A DNA stretch of 64,000 bases from Triticum aestivum (Eukaryota > Streptophyta > Magnoliopsida > Poales > Poaceae): positions 21,804,579-21,868,578 of the forward strand of contig NC_057811.1 in assembly GCF_018294505.1 (NCBI RefSeq), written 5' to 3'. Each line of letters begins with the position of its first letter. Within the stretch, counting starts at the first letter, position 1. A program made the position numbers and the translations under genes. A model generated the notes under the pieces. It ran no database searches, was not told the DNA's origin, and saw only the letters and a list, made by a program, of their open reading frames with translations. This document shows, piece by piece, positions 45,072 to 57,000 of this stretch.

Positions 45072-45740
45072 TTGAACTTAATAGTCCTGAAGGTTGATTC
45101 TCCAATCTCTGTGTTGCGTGTGTTTTCTTTTAGTTAGCGCTTGAATCTGCTCCCATGCTACCTATTATAGTCGGTAGAATGTACTATCTTCTTGCCTGTT
45201 CTGTTCTAGTAATATATTGGTGATCAACAATACTCGGCCTAGAAATTTGTTTTACAGTTGCTAGGTAATCTGTGAAGTCCTGGAACATGATGCTACCAGT
45301 TGTTTTACAGCTTTAAGTTCTTTTAAGGATTCATTTCTCAACTCTTACATGACATTGGCAATTAATGGAGCTGAGAAGGAAACTCTGAAACAAGGCTGTG
45401 CTGCAAGCTCAAGCGCATTGTCACCATTGTCGGAATAGTGATGCCGTGGATGCTGGAGGACATGCAGTGTGGAGGATTCCATCTAAAAAAAATGCAGTGT
45501 TGAAGATTATGAAGCAAGTCGACAGTTAACCAACAGTAAGTTGGTGCGTTGTTGGGTGCTTTTGGTTGTAATCGAATGAACCTCAATGCTAGTGCTGTCT
45601 AGAATGAACCTGGAGTTATCCTGTCTGGTGTGCGTTTGATCTGAAAAGGATTGGTGCTTTTGTTTGTCGGACTAGCTAGCAAGAGCAGTAACAGCGTTTA
45701 ATTTCCAGGCAATTAGCTGGCGAACTGTGACTTTGTGACA
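45072..45740 (+). repeat. F-box 3' flank continued, paralogous to 34500-34775
   Basis: CTGTCTGGTGTGCGTTTGATCTGA and GCAAGAGCAGTAACAG match TTATCTGGTGTGGCTTGATCTGA and GCAAGAGCAGTAACG near 34665-34727. The segment after it (GCGAACTGTGACTTTGTG) matches the DNA right of LINE 2 (GCCAGAGTGATTTTGTG), so it serves as the empty site of LINE 2. Confidence 0.6.
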
Positions 45741-46152
45741 CGGGGTGGAGAGTGGAAACCCGTAACGCGAAAAAAAAAAAAACTAAAACGCGAACCAGTT
45801 CTGCACGACAGACAAATGCTGCTGCTGCACACTGAGATTCGTGACAATGACCCAACGGTCACTAAATTCGACCTGAAGCCAAATGCAAATCAAGATTTCG
45901 ACAGATCTTTAGCAAATATGTAGATATAAAATCGGAAACAATAAGGCTATTTCAAGATAGCCAAAAATATCTCAAATCACACACATAAATTACCTAAGGG
46001 TGATGTTACCAATCAAAACATCCACTTGACAAATAACAATTCAGTTTCAGAAGTAATTGGTAGGTTTTTCTTGCATAATACGAATTCTTAAAAAAAGACT
46101 AATACTAAGCAGTAATTCAATGAAACAGTGCCTAGCTAGATGCTTGTCCTCT

Positions 46153-46662
46153 CTACTCAAAAGCCCACTGGTTCTCCCTGCGGATCTCAGCCTCCTCCTC
46201 AGGTGTGAAGTCATTCTTGATGTTGAAAGTCTTGCGGATCTCCTCGGGAGTCTTTCCCTTGATCATGTCGGCAACAGTCTGGCAAGTAAGGTCGAGCAAT
46301 ACCTTGATGTTGAGGTAGTTTGCAGCGAGGATGGGGTCGTAGAGGGTGGCCTGGTCGACCTTGACGAACTCGGCGTCAAAGCTCTTGAGGTCCTCGACGG
46401 GGCTGGGGGCTGCAGTAGAGGTGGAGGAGCTGGCGTCGGCCGGTTTGGAGTCGGCTTGGACGTGCTTCTTGCAGTACTCGATGACCTTGGAGAGGATCTT
46501 GGAGTCGACGTTGGGGAGCGGGATGCCGTTGTCGGCGCAGTCGTCCTCGATCATGTGGCGGATGGTCTGCGACTCCATGGCGACCGCCTCCTCGACCTGA
46601 AATTCCTCACCGTCCGAGCTCTTGAGCGTGATCATCTTCTTCTCGCCTTCCTCGGCGGCCAT
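46153..46662 (-). CDS. SKP1: SKP1-like protein, SCF ubiquitin ligase adaptor (intact, intronless)
   Basis: 169 codons on the minus strand without introns, the usual length for plant SKP1 proteins. The N-terminal SKP1/POZ fold spans about residues 8-68 ([41 protein letters not shown]). A Ser/Ala-rich linker spans 71-90. The C-terminal dimerisation and F-box-binding part spans about 95-169 ([51 protein letters not shown], ending NQWAFE). All core motifs are present. In the nucleus and cytosol it bridges cullin 1 and F-box proteins to degrade substrates. The ATG follows a GATCGATCGATGGCC context and is the only Met that keeps the whole domain. An F-box relic lies 5.6 kb away. Which paralog it is cannot be told from sequence alone. 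Confidence 0.95.
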   Translation of the reverse strand: MAAEEGEKKMITLKSSDGEEFQVEEAVAMESQTIRHMIEDDCADNGIPLPNVDSKILSKVIEYCKKHVQADSKPADASSSTSTAAPSPVEDLKSFDAEFVKVDQATLYDPILAANYLNIKVLLDLTCQTVADMIKGKTPEEIRKTFNIKNDFTPEEEAEIRRENQWAFE

Positions 46663-46985
46663 CGATCGATCGGAGTATTGGGAGGCGAAACGAAACCCTA
46701 GTTAGTAGCAAAAAAGACGCGGCGGCGGCGGAAGACACAGGAGCTTCTTTGCGTACGTGTTGGGATAGGGTGGGAAGGGAACCGGGGGATTTTTGGGTGA
46801 GGCGGTGCCTAGGGTGGACTCGGGGTCGTACTCGTGTTGTATTCATCTTCGCTAGGGAGTAATCACTCGAGTTGGGCCCGGTCTCCTCTTGTAGTTTCCG
46901 TTTCCATCTTGGCTAGGGAGTCAGCCCGTCGGACGGAGCTGCGTGGTCACGGTCACGGCCAAGTGCCGCCGCGCGTCATACTCAA
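46663..46985 (-). promoter_or_regulatory. SKP1 5' UTR and proximal promoter
   Basis: The first 320 bp upstream of the ATG are unique to this gene in the window; beyond 46984 the duplicated flank begins. An AAACCCTA (telo-box) element lies at 46693-46700 on the plus strand, 31-38 bp before the ATG, as often seen in broadly expressed plant genes. The leader is GC-rich with (GCC)n near 46721-46732. I see no TATA box in the first 300 bp. Transcript start is not determinable. Confidence 0.45.
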
Positions 46986-48430
46986 CCGTCACAACAGTTT
47001 AATAAGCTCCACATTACTGATCTTATTAATTCTACTGGCCTTGCAGGCTAGCTAACAAACCAGCTGCTGCGGACAAATATCACAGGAACTTACACTAGTG
47101 CAGTCAGTAGCGGAGGCCAAAATGATCATATTAAAGGAACAATATGAGTGATTGCACTCTCTCTGTGTTTTGTTCCTCAGGTAATCGTCTTGGAGGTTTG
47201 TGTGAGAGTTTTCCACCAAAATCCCACATACATGATCACGTTGTGTGAACATGAGGAAGGACACGTACTTTCTAAAGGTTCAGCTGCTTTGCCACAAACT
47301 GCAAACATCTGTTGCTCCAGGATGCATCAGAGTTAAACACGCTCTCTGTTTCCTTCTCGTTCTGCATGGAGCTCCACGTTACAATTCGGAGAACACCGCT
47401 GGAGCCAACGGTACTAGTGGATTTTCCATGGAGTAATAAATGAAATTGTGATCCATTACAGATTAGGGTGTCAGGTGGCGACGGTGCTCGTAGCGACGGC
47501 CAGTCGGATAGCGTGCACCTGCCACGCTCTCTCTTTCTTCTGAATCTGAAATCTGAATTAAGCTCGACGTTACAATTCAGATAGAAGTTATGAAGTTAAT
47601 CTGATCTGAGAGAGTAAATTCTCAGAATAGCCCTTCCAGATTCCAGCCATGAGCTCTCCCTTTTTGTTCCACACAAATCCCTCACTCTTATATCTAAATG
47701 TAAATCAAATTTCGAAGTTATGTCGTATTTATACTCTGCCTCCAGTAGAGTAAAGAAGTCCAACCACAATACTCCCTCCATTCCCTTATACAAGGCCACA
47801 AACTCAAATTACAGGTACCTAGGTAAAATTTAATGACTACTTTACAAGCCAACTTTTCTTCTTGTTATCTGGAATCATTAATACGTCTGCATGCATGCAT
47901 GCAACAAAGGAATGAGAAAAAAGTAGCACACTGTCATTATGACTACATGCATGCAAGTATTAAACAAGTTGCTACTATGAGAAAACATCATTAAATTTTG
48001 CCTCGGTTACTGTTAGTGGCCTTGTATAGATGCAAAATGTATTTTTCATAGTGGCCTTGTATAAGGGAATGGAGGGAGTACTTTGAACTGTGCTTTGGTA
48101 CTTGAAGTTAGAAGATCTACTTTTCCGAGGGTAAATAACACATCAGATGATCGGTAAAGCACTCAAGTCTGACATCACCCCAGAGTACGGGCGATGCCAT
48201 GTTGGCTAGTTAATGAAAATGCCAATTTGTTCTTGCAGGACAAATAAAAAAATGAAGAGATTTCTTTGAATATCCTATAGATCAAGAACGTAGGACAAAC
48301 AGATGAAACATCATGGGGTTTCAATTATTCTTTCAGAGCTTTCTCGATTCCTTCTTTTTTCTAGAATACTTCTGAATTTATATTTAAAGGATTTCATATT
48401 TCTAACATTCCCATGTTCTGTAGAAGGTAT
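46984..48430. repeat. local duplication, copy 2 (matches 32514-33437 and 34021-34290)
   Basis: It is co-linear with copy 1 and continues into the second block (GAAGAGATTTCTTTGAATATCC..., GATGAAACATCATGGGG), which in copy 1 lies beyond a 590-bp insertion. It contains the 307-bp Stowaway element that copy 1 lacks. No gene is seen in it. Confidence 0.85.
47772..48078. mobile_element. Stowaway (Tc1/Mariner) MITE, 307 bp
   Basis: Inverted ends CTCCCTCCATTCCCTTATAC and its complement, flanked by TA (47770-47771 and 48079-48080). Copy 1 of the duplication reads AACCACAATACTTTGAACTG at 33269-33288 with a single TA, a clean empty site. The interior contains a GCATGCATGCATGCAA run and no gene. Confidence 0.95.
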
Positions 48431-48439
48431 ACGAGTTCA

Positions 48440-48740
48440 ATGGACACTGCTACCACGGTTCACCTTGGGTTTGTTTCACCTTATTCTAGCCAAGCAGGAT
48501 TATCTTTTCCACATTTCTTTTGATAGATATAAGCAGGGAGACAAGACTTACGTGGTAAAATTTCAATTCCTGCAACACGAAGCTATAGTTGTTTTATGGC
48601 TCTTAAGTTCCTTTATGATTCATCTCTCTATTATACATCTCTTATCTAGCTATGTTTTCCAACTTGTATTACGAATGAAGATGAGCTCATAAAGCAAGTG
48701 TTCGTTGTCATATATGTCAAATTCCATTGAAGTGAATATT
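48440..48740 (+). repeat. second F-box 3' flank copy (matches 40880-41076)
   Basis: It aligns with 40880-41076 and has an additional segment of about 60-90 bp (AAGCAGGATTATC...ACGTGGTAAAATTTC). No F-box coding sequence precedes it, so only the downstream part of a second F-box gene remains. Confidence 0.6.
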
Positions 48741-48774
48741 ATAGATATGGAACTACGGCTAGAATCCTGAATAT

Positions 48775-49025
48775 AGTTTTTAGGGTTAATCTGGCCGCTT
48801 TATTTAACTAGCTAACAAAGCTAGGAATGTAATCCGGGATTACATCCAACAAAAAATCCGGGGGAACCCCCAACCAAACCTTACAAAGTTCATCCCCTAC
48901 TCCTACCTTCACAAATTTATACATGGCAACATTAGCAGACCTACAAATACAATCCACTCTGAAATCTGAGAATGAACTCAACAAAGACTTAATCTCCTGA
49001 ATCCAGGGGCCAACTGCATGAAAGC
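48775..49025 (-). pseudogene. LINE RNase H C-terminal fragment
   Basis: On the minus strand 48808-49024 is one frame: HAVGPWIQEIKSLLSSFSDF, RVDCICRSANVAMYKFVKVG and VGDELCKVWLGVPPDFLLDV, ending in IPSFVS and TAG. This is the C-terminal end of an RNase H (RVT_3-type) domain as found at the end of plant LINE ORF2, followed by a short 3' UTR with TTAAATAAAGCGGCC. The residual pattern GP...S.F......RSAN..AH/YK..K is typical of the family. Only about 72 codons remain, so it is a heavily 5'-truncated insertion. Confidence 0.75.
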
Positions 49026-49250
49026 ATTTTTATAAATCAAGAATTTGCAAAACTAAAAAAGCTAAAGAGAAATTATTGAGAATCCATTAAATCAACAATT
49101 TTGAACAAACACGATCAAACATCATGATGATTTGATAACAATCTATGAGCTTTCTCAGTTCCTTAGTTTTTCTAGAATACATATCAATTATTTTTTGATT
49201 TCTCATTTTCCCCATCTTTAGTATTCACATGATTATTAAACATTTTATTA
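49026..49250. repeat. third copy of the 34021/48241 block
   Basis: AAATCAACAATTTTGAACAA, GATCAAACATCATGATGA, TGAGCTTTCTCAGTTCCTTAG and TTTTTCTAGAATAC correspond in order to 48240-48380 and 34000-34280. It is more diverged than the other two. Confidence 0.55.
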
Positions 49251-50400
49251 ATATTTTATATTTTTATTTGGTTTTTCTCCAATAGTTTTATTGTTCTATT
49301 TTTAAAAATAAGTAAGGTGTCTCTAACATTATTTGTTTGTACATAAACATCTTATGGTAATGGATTTATCCATTTTTAATGATCTTTGTACTGACTAGCT
49401 TAGTGCATGGGGATATTTTTTATTCGAAAAGAGGGAATGACCTCGACTTGTTCTTGGTCCAACCACGTTAAGTGGGGTGAGGGACCAAATCAATTAACTT
49501 CATAAGGCTAAGGAGTTTGTTCGGTTTTGAGTTTCCTTTAAAATTTGAACTCGGCCAATGGTCCAATTATATGAATTAATGGTTTATTTAACTTACTGTA
49601 ATTTCATGATATGCCATTTTCCTTTTCTCGAAGATCAAAGAAGAATAGGTGTGTGGTTAAGCAACAGTTTGCTAGTGCAATGAGACTTGCATCGATCATG
49701 TGCAGTGATGATTCCAGTATGCTCCTTGTACGTAAAAAGAGTATGGTTTAGTTTCTGAAGATGATTATTAGCCAAACAGAATGGAACAACGTTGTTCTGG
49801 TCCCATCGGTTTTGTGACTTCACATTCATTGCATTAGTTTCATAAGATATTTGGAGTAAGAATAAAATTTTGGTGACTCACACAAGATGTTTGGTATAAC
49901 ATCCGAGTGGGAAATCAATCGGCACCAATATGTTTTGGTTTTTACACATGTGTAACTTCTTATAATAAACAGTAGGACACGTTCCTGTATTTTTTAAATA
50001 AAATCAAGAAGTGTTTTGTTGTTGCTCCACTATGCTTTGACTGCTTTCTCCTGCTTTGATAACAACCTTTGGTGTATGGTTGCTCATAAGGCAGATGAGC
50101 GATTCACATAAGAGCATCATCACTCACTGTTGAAATAAACGGCACTCGCCGTAGAAATAAATGGCCTCAATATTTGACATGTGAAGTTCAGAAAAGGAAT
50201 AGTCACACTGACTCACACAGTACGTGCATTCACTGGCCATCTATAAATAACTAGTTTCATGTCCATTAGTCATGTGTAGTTGCTAGAGGGAGAATGGCCA
50301 AGTGTTGGAGCAGAGCAAAAATGATGAGGACAATGGGTGTCTCCGGTGGTCCGATGGTGTGACATCCGAGGAATGAGATGCATTGGGAATTCGATTCGGA
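49251..50400. other. AT-rich intergenic DNA, nothing recognised
   Basis: No protein motif, inverted repeat or similarity to the rest of the window was seen. All open frames are below 70 codons. Confidence 0.5.
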
Positions 50401-51220
50401 GAAAGAATCAGAGGCCAGGTGTAGAGTCATGCTCTAGATGTACAACGACCGTGTACACCGGCTCCACACATTTGAGTTGGTGCGACTTGTTCTAAATAGT
50501 GTCGAGTTAGAGATTCTTTACATGGGGTGGTTTATGACTTCAACCAAGCATATTCGTGGTGAGCGGTGCCTTGCTCGGTCTTTCCTCCGGGTGCACACCA
50601 CGCAGAGGTTCTGCCAAAGCGCTTGGAAGACCCAGCCATCTGATCACAGAAACAAAAAAAAACACACACCTAAGATACCTATTCATTGGAGGTACCATCT
50701 GAGACTTTGTCGGGTTCACTGTCACAATACGCTTTCTTTTCATGTCATAATACGCTTTTACAATTTGTATGGACAAAATCGTAATATAAACGAGGTGGTA
50801 CTAATTTGGGGTCGCCAGAACTCCGTGTTGTTTTGGGTATTCAACGCGCAGTCCTCACAATTATCACCAACCGGTACGGCAGAGGGAAAAAGAAAGAAAA
50901 TCAGCGCCCCCCGTCCCCCAAACCGCACGAGTCGCACGACCACCGCGCGCCGCCTCCGCCGCCCATCGCATCGTCCCCCTCACCGCCGGCGGCCTATGCC
51001 CCTCCCCTTCGCTTCCCTCCCACAAAAGTGGACCCCCCACCCATCCATCTCTCTCTCCCTGGACACATCTCCGCCGCCACAGATGCCGGCCGATTCCGGC
51101 GTTCTCCGGCGACTTCCGCCACCGCGCAGCACCAGTCCGAGCTCCCCTCGCTCCACTGGGTCTTTTCCCCCAGCGGGATTCGCCGCTATCGGCCACCAGC
51201 GATGACCTTAAGCCCTCACC

Positions 51221-51550
51221 ATGGCTAGGGTTTCGGGCGCCTCCACACTGGCGTGGCTCCCGCGCCTCCAGCGGCTCCTCTCCAGCGCCCACCACGCCCT
51301 CACACGCAGCTCCATCTCTAGGATGCTGCTCCTCCGCCTGGTGGCCAAGGGGTGAGTTCATCCCCTCCCCTATCTCTCCCCCTTTCTCTCTCTAATATCT
51401 GGTTTGATCCTCCATGGTACATGTATCTGGTTTGATCCTCCATGGTAGATGTGCAGGGCAAGGATTGGATGCTTGAGGAAGGAGGGGTCGACCTTTCCTT
51501 GCTGCAGCTCGGGGCGACCACCCATGGAGCTTCCTCCTTTCTGTCTTCAG
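51221..51550 (+). CDS. hypothetical gene, two 5' exons
   Basis: ATG at 51221 opens a short exon (to 51351) coding an Arg/Leu/Ser-rich amphipathic N-terminus ([40 protein letters not shown]) that could be an organelle-targeting peptide. A strong donor (G|GTGAGT, 51352) and an acceptor (GTGCAG|GG, 51456) join in frame to a second exon 51457-51550 ([11 protein letters not shown]...FCLQ), which ends at CAG|GTGAGT. The upstream 300 bp are CT-rich like a plant 5' UTR. I do not recognise the product. The next intron would contain copia D (51905-61530). Splicing is inferred only from consensus sites, and similarity of the two exon borders may be chance. Confidence 0.35.
51396..51452 (+). repeat. 26-bp tandem duplication in the first putative intron
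   Basis: TATCTGGTTTGATCCTCCAT followed by GGTA(C/G)ATG occurs twice in tandem, ending just before the putative acceptor. Confidence 0.8.
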
Positions 51551-51904
51551 GTGAGTTCACCTCCTCCTCTCCCTGCTCTTGTACGTGGCCATTGAGGCAT
51601 TACTCTTGGTTAGGATTTACCACTGTTTGGGCTCAATTGGCTACTGTTTGAGGTCAATTTTGTTGATACTGTTAAGTGTGGATTGTTCCTTGAATTGAAC
51701 AGCAAGGTTAACCATGAATTTGTTAGTTGAATTGATGCCTGACTGAACTGCAGTTGTTAGTTGAATTGTTCAATCTTCAATTTAGGGAGCTGCTACTGAA
51801 AGATGAAAAACATTTGGTACTTCTTTGAGGTCCCTGTGCCTCCCATGCTCATGAACTTGCTACTGTTTGAGCCCAATTTTTTGGTACGGTTTATGTGTTA
51901 TTTG

Positions 51905-54077
51905 TGTAGGAGATATGCCCTAGAGGCAATAATAAATATTATTGATTATCTCCTTATTCATAATTAGGTTTATGTTCCATGCTATAACTGCAATGATACT
52001 CGAGTCTGCAAATAAAACGAGGCTTGGAGGGAAACTCATGTGCACGTGTGGGATAATAAACGGTAAAATGTATTCCTAGTCAAGCCTCTATGACTGGCTC
52101 AAGTATTGCATGATGATCCTGTTTTCCTGATCATGGGCATGACTATGCCGGCAATTTTGAGGGCACAATTATTAGTAGAACACTTGTGTTGAATCGACCC
52201 AATTTGATGTTATGCTATGAGACACATTCGTCACAAGTTAATGGTTAATAACACAGAGAAGTTAATGTTTGCATAATTCCTTAAACCATGAGAGTATCGA
52301 GTTCCTTCATACTTGCTTCGTGAACTTTGGGGTTTGTTAAACGTCATCCGTAACTGGGTGGCTATTACGGCGGCTTACGGGTTCACGGAAAAGTATGGCA
52401 AGTAACGAGATAGCTCAAGATTGGGATTTGCTCCTCCGTCGATGGAGAGATATACTCGGGCCCTCTCGGTGTAGCGGTATCCATCATCGTCTGGCCAGAC
52501 ACATTATGATTTGATCACTGGGATGCCGGAACACGGAAACGAGAAAAGAGAACAAAACCGGTAACGAGGTAACTTGCATGGTGGACAAATTGTTGATCCA
52601 CATGAATCCAATAAATCTCACCTCGGGTATTTGTGACATATCGCGAAGCAACAGGAATAGCTCACGGCAACTGGAGGTTCACTCGAATATTCATTCGTGT
52701 GGGTATAGGGGTCAATATGGGTGTCCACGGCTTCGATGTTGATCATTGATCGGAAGAGGTTCCAGGTCATGTCTATACTTCACCGAACCTATAGGGTCAC
52801 ACGCTTAAGGGTCATCTATCTGCTGAATACTAGACAGGGAGTCTGAGAGAAAATCACCGAAAAAGTTTCGGACAGCGGAAAAGTTCCGCAGAGAGAGGTC
52901 ACCGGATGAGTTTCGGTGAAATCGAAAAAGTTGTTTCGGGGTATGCCATTAAGTCAAAATGGTTTCGGCACATGCCTGATAATTCTTGGAGGGTGCCAGA
53001 ATCATTCTGGAAACTTTTTGGAATTTTCAGAAATAAAAACCGAAAATGTTTCGGAGCTGCCGGTACCGCTTTGGCCGTTTTCGCAGATGAAATTCACTAA
53101 TCTGAAATTGTTTCAGAACGAATCCAAAATCATTTTAGTGGGTACTGGAATTATTCTAAGACCTACAGAAATATTTTCGGATTTAGTGGACGCGAAAAAT
53201 TGTCTTCATGAATAGTGAAAACGCATTCTTGTTTGCTTTTCGCAGATGAAAATCACTAAACCCAAATTTTTGCAGAACACGTTGAAAATTATTTTAGTGG
53301 GTACTGGAAATGTTCTGAGCCCACATAAATATTTTCAGTTCGAACGGACGCTGAAAAATGTCGTCATGAATAGTGAAAGTGCTTTTTGCTTGGCTTCTTG
53401 GAGAAGCCACCTTGAGGGCCTTTTTGGTATTTCCCCCCTTGGCTTCTTAGAGAAGCCACCCTTGGGCTTGGCCTATAAATAGGGGTGGAGGGGGCTGCCT
53501 AAAGGATCATCCCTTGCTCTCATACACATGCCATGCATTATCTGGCTTCTTCTCTCCCTCCCACGAAAAGAGTTTCGTAGAGCCGTAAGGCTATCTGGGT
53601 TCCGGCAGGAACTAGTTCTGGACGGCGAAACCCTGCCGGATAGATGACACCATATGTGTGCAACCCCATAGAGAGTTCGTAGTTTCGATCCTTTTGCCCG
53701 ATGGGCTGTTTTGAGAGTGCCTCCCGAAGGGCTGTCCATGTGACGGTCCGAGTTCTGTGAATCCTCCCGAAGGGCTGTCCGAGTGACCGTTTGAGTTTTG
53801 AGGGTCCTCCCGAAGGGCTGTCCGCGACACCGTCCGAGGGACTGTCCGACCGCCTCCAGGAGGGCTGTCCGTGGGGCGGATGAGGGTATACATCCTCGCG
53901 GTTGGCAGGTTGTAAATGCTAGCTGCGGGGATCTCCACCGCCGTTCGTCATCGACTCTACTTCCGCTGCGCTACGAGTCGGTAAAGAAAAAGATCAAACC
54001 ATGTATGCAGTCTCCATAGTGGTCCTGGGCTGGTGCGTAGGTCAATTTTTTTTTGTTTTCTGCTGTGTTACCCTAAG
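51905..54077 (+). repeat. copia D 5' LTR
   Basis: 2173 bp beginning TGTAGGAGATATGCCC. A TATA box (CCTATAAATAG) lies at 53471-53481. The last two informative bases are mutated (CCCTAAG). It lacks a 17-18 bp segment present in the 3' LTR near 60305-60325. Confidence 0.9.
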
Positions 54078-54092
54078 GTGGCATCAAGAGCC
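54078..54092 (+). other. primer binding site of copia D
   Basis: GTGGCATCAAGAGCC directly follows the 5' LTR, identical to the E site. It resembles the initiator methionine tRNA complement with changes. Confidence 0.7.
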
Positions 54093-57000
54093 GTGCTATG
54101 CGTAGATGCAGGTTTCGATCTAGAATACATGGAGATGTATGGGTATTGCATAATATAATTAGGTAGTAGATGAGATCTATTGCTGAAAATTATTTATGCG
54201 GGTGACAGATGAAATCTGTTACCCGACGTTCTTGTTGCTTCCCTAGAATTTGCGTTTGCTCAATCTCGAGACAGCATGGTGGAATTTGACAAAGTTCTGG
54301 CAATCCGTGATCCTGATTGATCATGGAAGTGCTATCAGTTCTTTGGGTTCTGCCGTAGTCAAAAGAAAGATGAAATTCGCTGATGAAAGGGATTGCAGAT
54401 ATGATCTGCACGGGGGTCATGCGTATGACGAAGTTTAGTATGGGGCTCGAGAATTAATTATCTCGTGTTTCATACACCCCGAGTTGTTAATCTAGCAACT
54501 TGAATAATCATACTTGATGATAAAACGTTGGTAGCTGCGGTTTAAGACAAAAACTTAGAAGCCACGTAAAATAAAATTTTGCATAAACCGATTAGAGGCG
54601 TCTAACTTGGTTTTGCAGGATGTGCATGTGATGTGGTATAGCAATGCTCATATTCAATTTGATTATGTATGAGATGACTATATGATGTAATTAACATGAC
54701 CTGCGTGTCATGATTCGGCATGATGGGTTGAGCCATATGATTGTCACTTTAATGACCTGCGTGTCAACCTTAAGTAATGCACTTATTTTATTAGCTATAG
54801 AGATAGCAATATTATCTGGCGCATCGACAAGGTGGTGGCAATCTTCGCGAAGGTGAACACCGACACGAATGCCGAAGACGAAGAAATGAAAGACTTCTCC
54901 GTCAGAAAGGGCTATACCATATCATGCTATTATGAATTGCCTGAGATGTTTATCCCTTATGATGCACCCTTCTTGATTGCGCAGTAGTCGCTTTTTATTA
55001 GGGTGATCTCTCACTAAAATATCAAGTAGTTAGTGTTCTCCCAAGTGTAGCACCGTCACGGCACCTATCTTTTCGGGGTGCGCCATGGATGCATGGGTAC
55101 GAACGATTAGAGAAGTGTGAGGCGGGTGAGGTCAGACCTCGCAGCAAGATCACTTGGTTGTCTTGACGTTCATGGCAGGATCGTCCTGAGCTCGAAACAC
55201 ACGCATCGAAAGATGAGCAAGTCACATAGAGATGTGATCGGCAAGTTGGCCTACCGATTAAAATTCCCGTTATGAGCTGATGATTCTATAGCGATGAACT
55301 GAAGTCTCGATCTTGTATCACTCAAAATTAATTATGAGAGATATTGATTTGAGTGGGAGCGCACTGTTGAATTAACATGTTTAAATCTCAGTGCAATTAA
55401 TTATGAACACTGTCTAAGTGTTTCTTGCAAAATAGTTGTAGAATAATGGCTCGCGATTCCACTTTCCCTGTTAAAATTGAATAGCTGTTAAATATCTGGT
55501 TAAAACTTTACGATTGGTAACGTAATATGAGGATTGTCCTCAAAAGTGCCGAGAAGGACTTTGTCCTATCGCATGCTTTTCGTATCCTCCCGCTAATGCT
55601 ATGGATCATGTGACTCTCGTCCTTCGATCCAAAAGCTAGAATTCTGTTACGGTCAAGTGGAATATGTTTGCTTCCATGAAACCCAAACTTCGAAAGTTGG
55701 GATAGTTATATGATATTCATGGAACTGAAAATTATTTTCATATACAAACAAAGCAATGTTTGTTTGCAAGTACTAGTAAAAGTGTTTACTATGCATTTGA
55801 CTGTTGGGAAAGGGATCTAGAAGAACGCCTGTCATATAATGAAAGGTGAATAAAACAACAACTTAAAGAGAAAGGAAGTGTCCAAAGGGTGTTAGTATGA
55901 CTTACACACCTAGGAAGTCCGGGGCTAATGCCACTCTTAAGTTGGGTGCTTCTTTTGCGAGTAGGAGAAATACTAAAAGTTAAACTGTTAGAAGTATAAA
56001 GGCAGAAAGAAAGATGACTGGAATATCCAGCTCATGTATGAATGTCATACAAGTTTTTGATGTATAGTAGGCTGGTCAAAGATATAGTTCTTGGGAATTA
56101 TGGTTAAACATGTTAATCACTCATTCTTGGGTATTGTGAGTTAATCACAAAGATACCCCTCAATTGCATTCTGTTGTGAATCAATGTAAGAGCTACTATG
56201 GCCTAAAAAGACTAGCTAGAAATGAGGTTAAGGCATATACAGGGAACATAGTAAATGTTACTATACCTTCCATCGGTGTATTGTCGTCTGTATTTATTTT
56301 CATAATTCATTTAGAGTTTTACAAACTCTAGCCCATTGCATAAGGTATTTTGCAAGAAGGTTGTTCATAAGAGAACTTTTTATGTTCGATGTTATGAATA
56401 ACACAAGGGCCATACTTTCATTATGAATGAGATGTATGTTATGAATATTGATAATAATACAATACCTCTTGGTTTACTTTCATAATTCATTTTAGAGTTT
56501 CATACACTCTAGCCCATTGCACAATGTTTGTTGCAAAAGAGTTGTTCATAAAAACAACAATTGTTGTTAAGTATTATGAATAACATGAAGGGCCATGCTT
56601 CCATCCAAGATGGGATGTATGTTATGAATATTGATGGTAATATGATACATCCATAACACTAACGCTAAATGTCGCAAGACTAAAAGAATACCACACAAGT
56701 GTGGCACTACATTTGGTCACATTGGAGAAACCCGCATGGAAAATTCCATTGTGATGGATTTGGAAGCCTTTTTGATTTTGAATCATCTGACACTTGCAAC
56801 TTTCCTCCGAAAAGTGAAGTGACTAAAATACCGTTCACAGGCCATAAGGAATGAACAACAAACTTACTAGTGATCATACATTTGATGTGTGTAGTCCGAT
56901 AAGTGTTGTTAGTGGTGGATTTATTCATCTTCAGAAATGACTCAAGTAGATTTATGGATATTTACTTGATGAGACGTAAGTCTGGATCTTTTGAAATCAG

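Noticed and set aside
46057..46701. 214-codon plus-strand frame
   Set aside because: It is the antisense of the SKP1 gene. The minus frame has a complete known domain structure, while this one has none.
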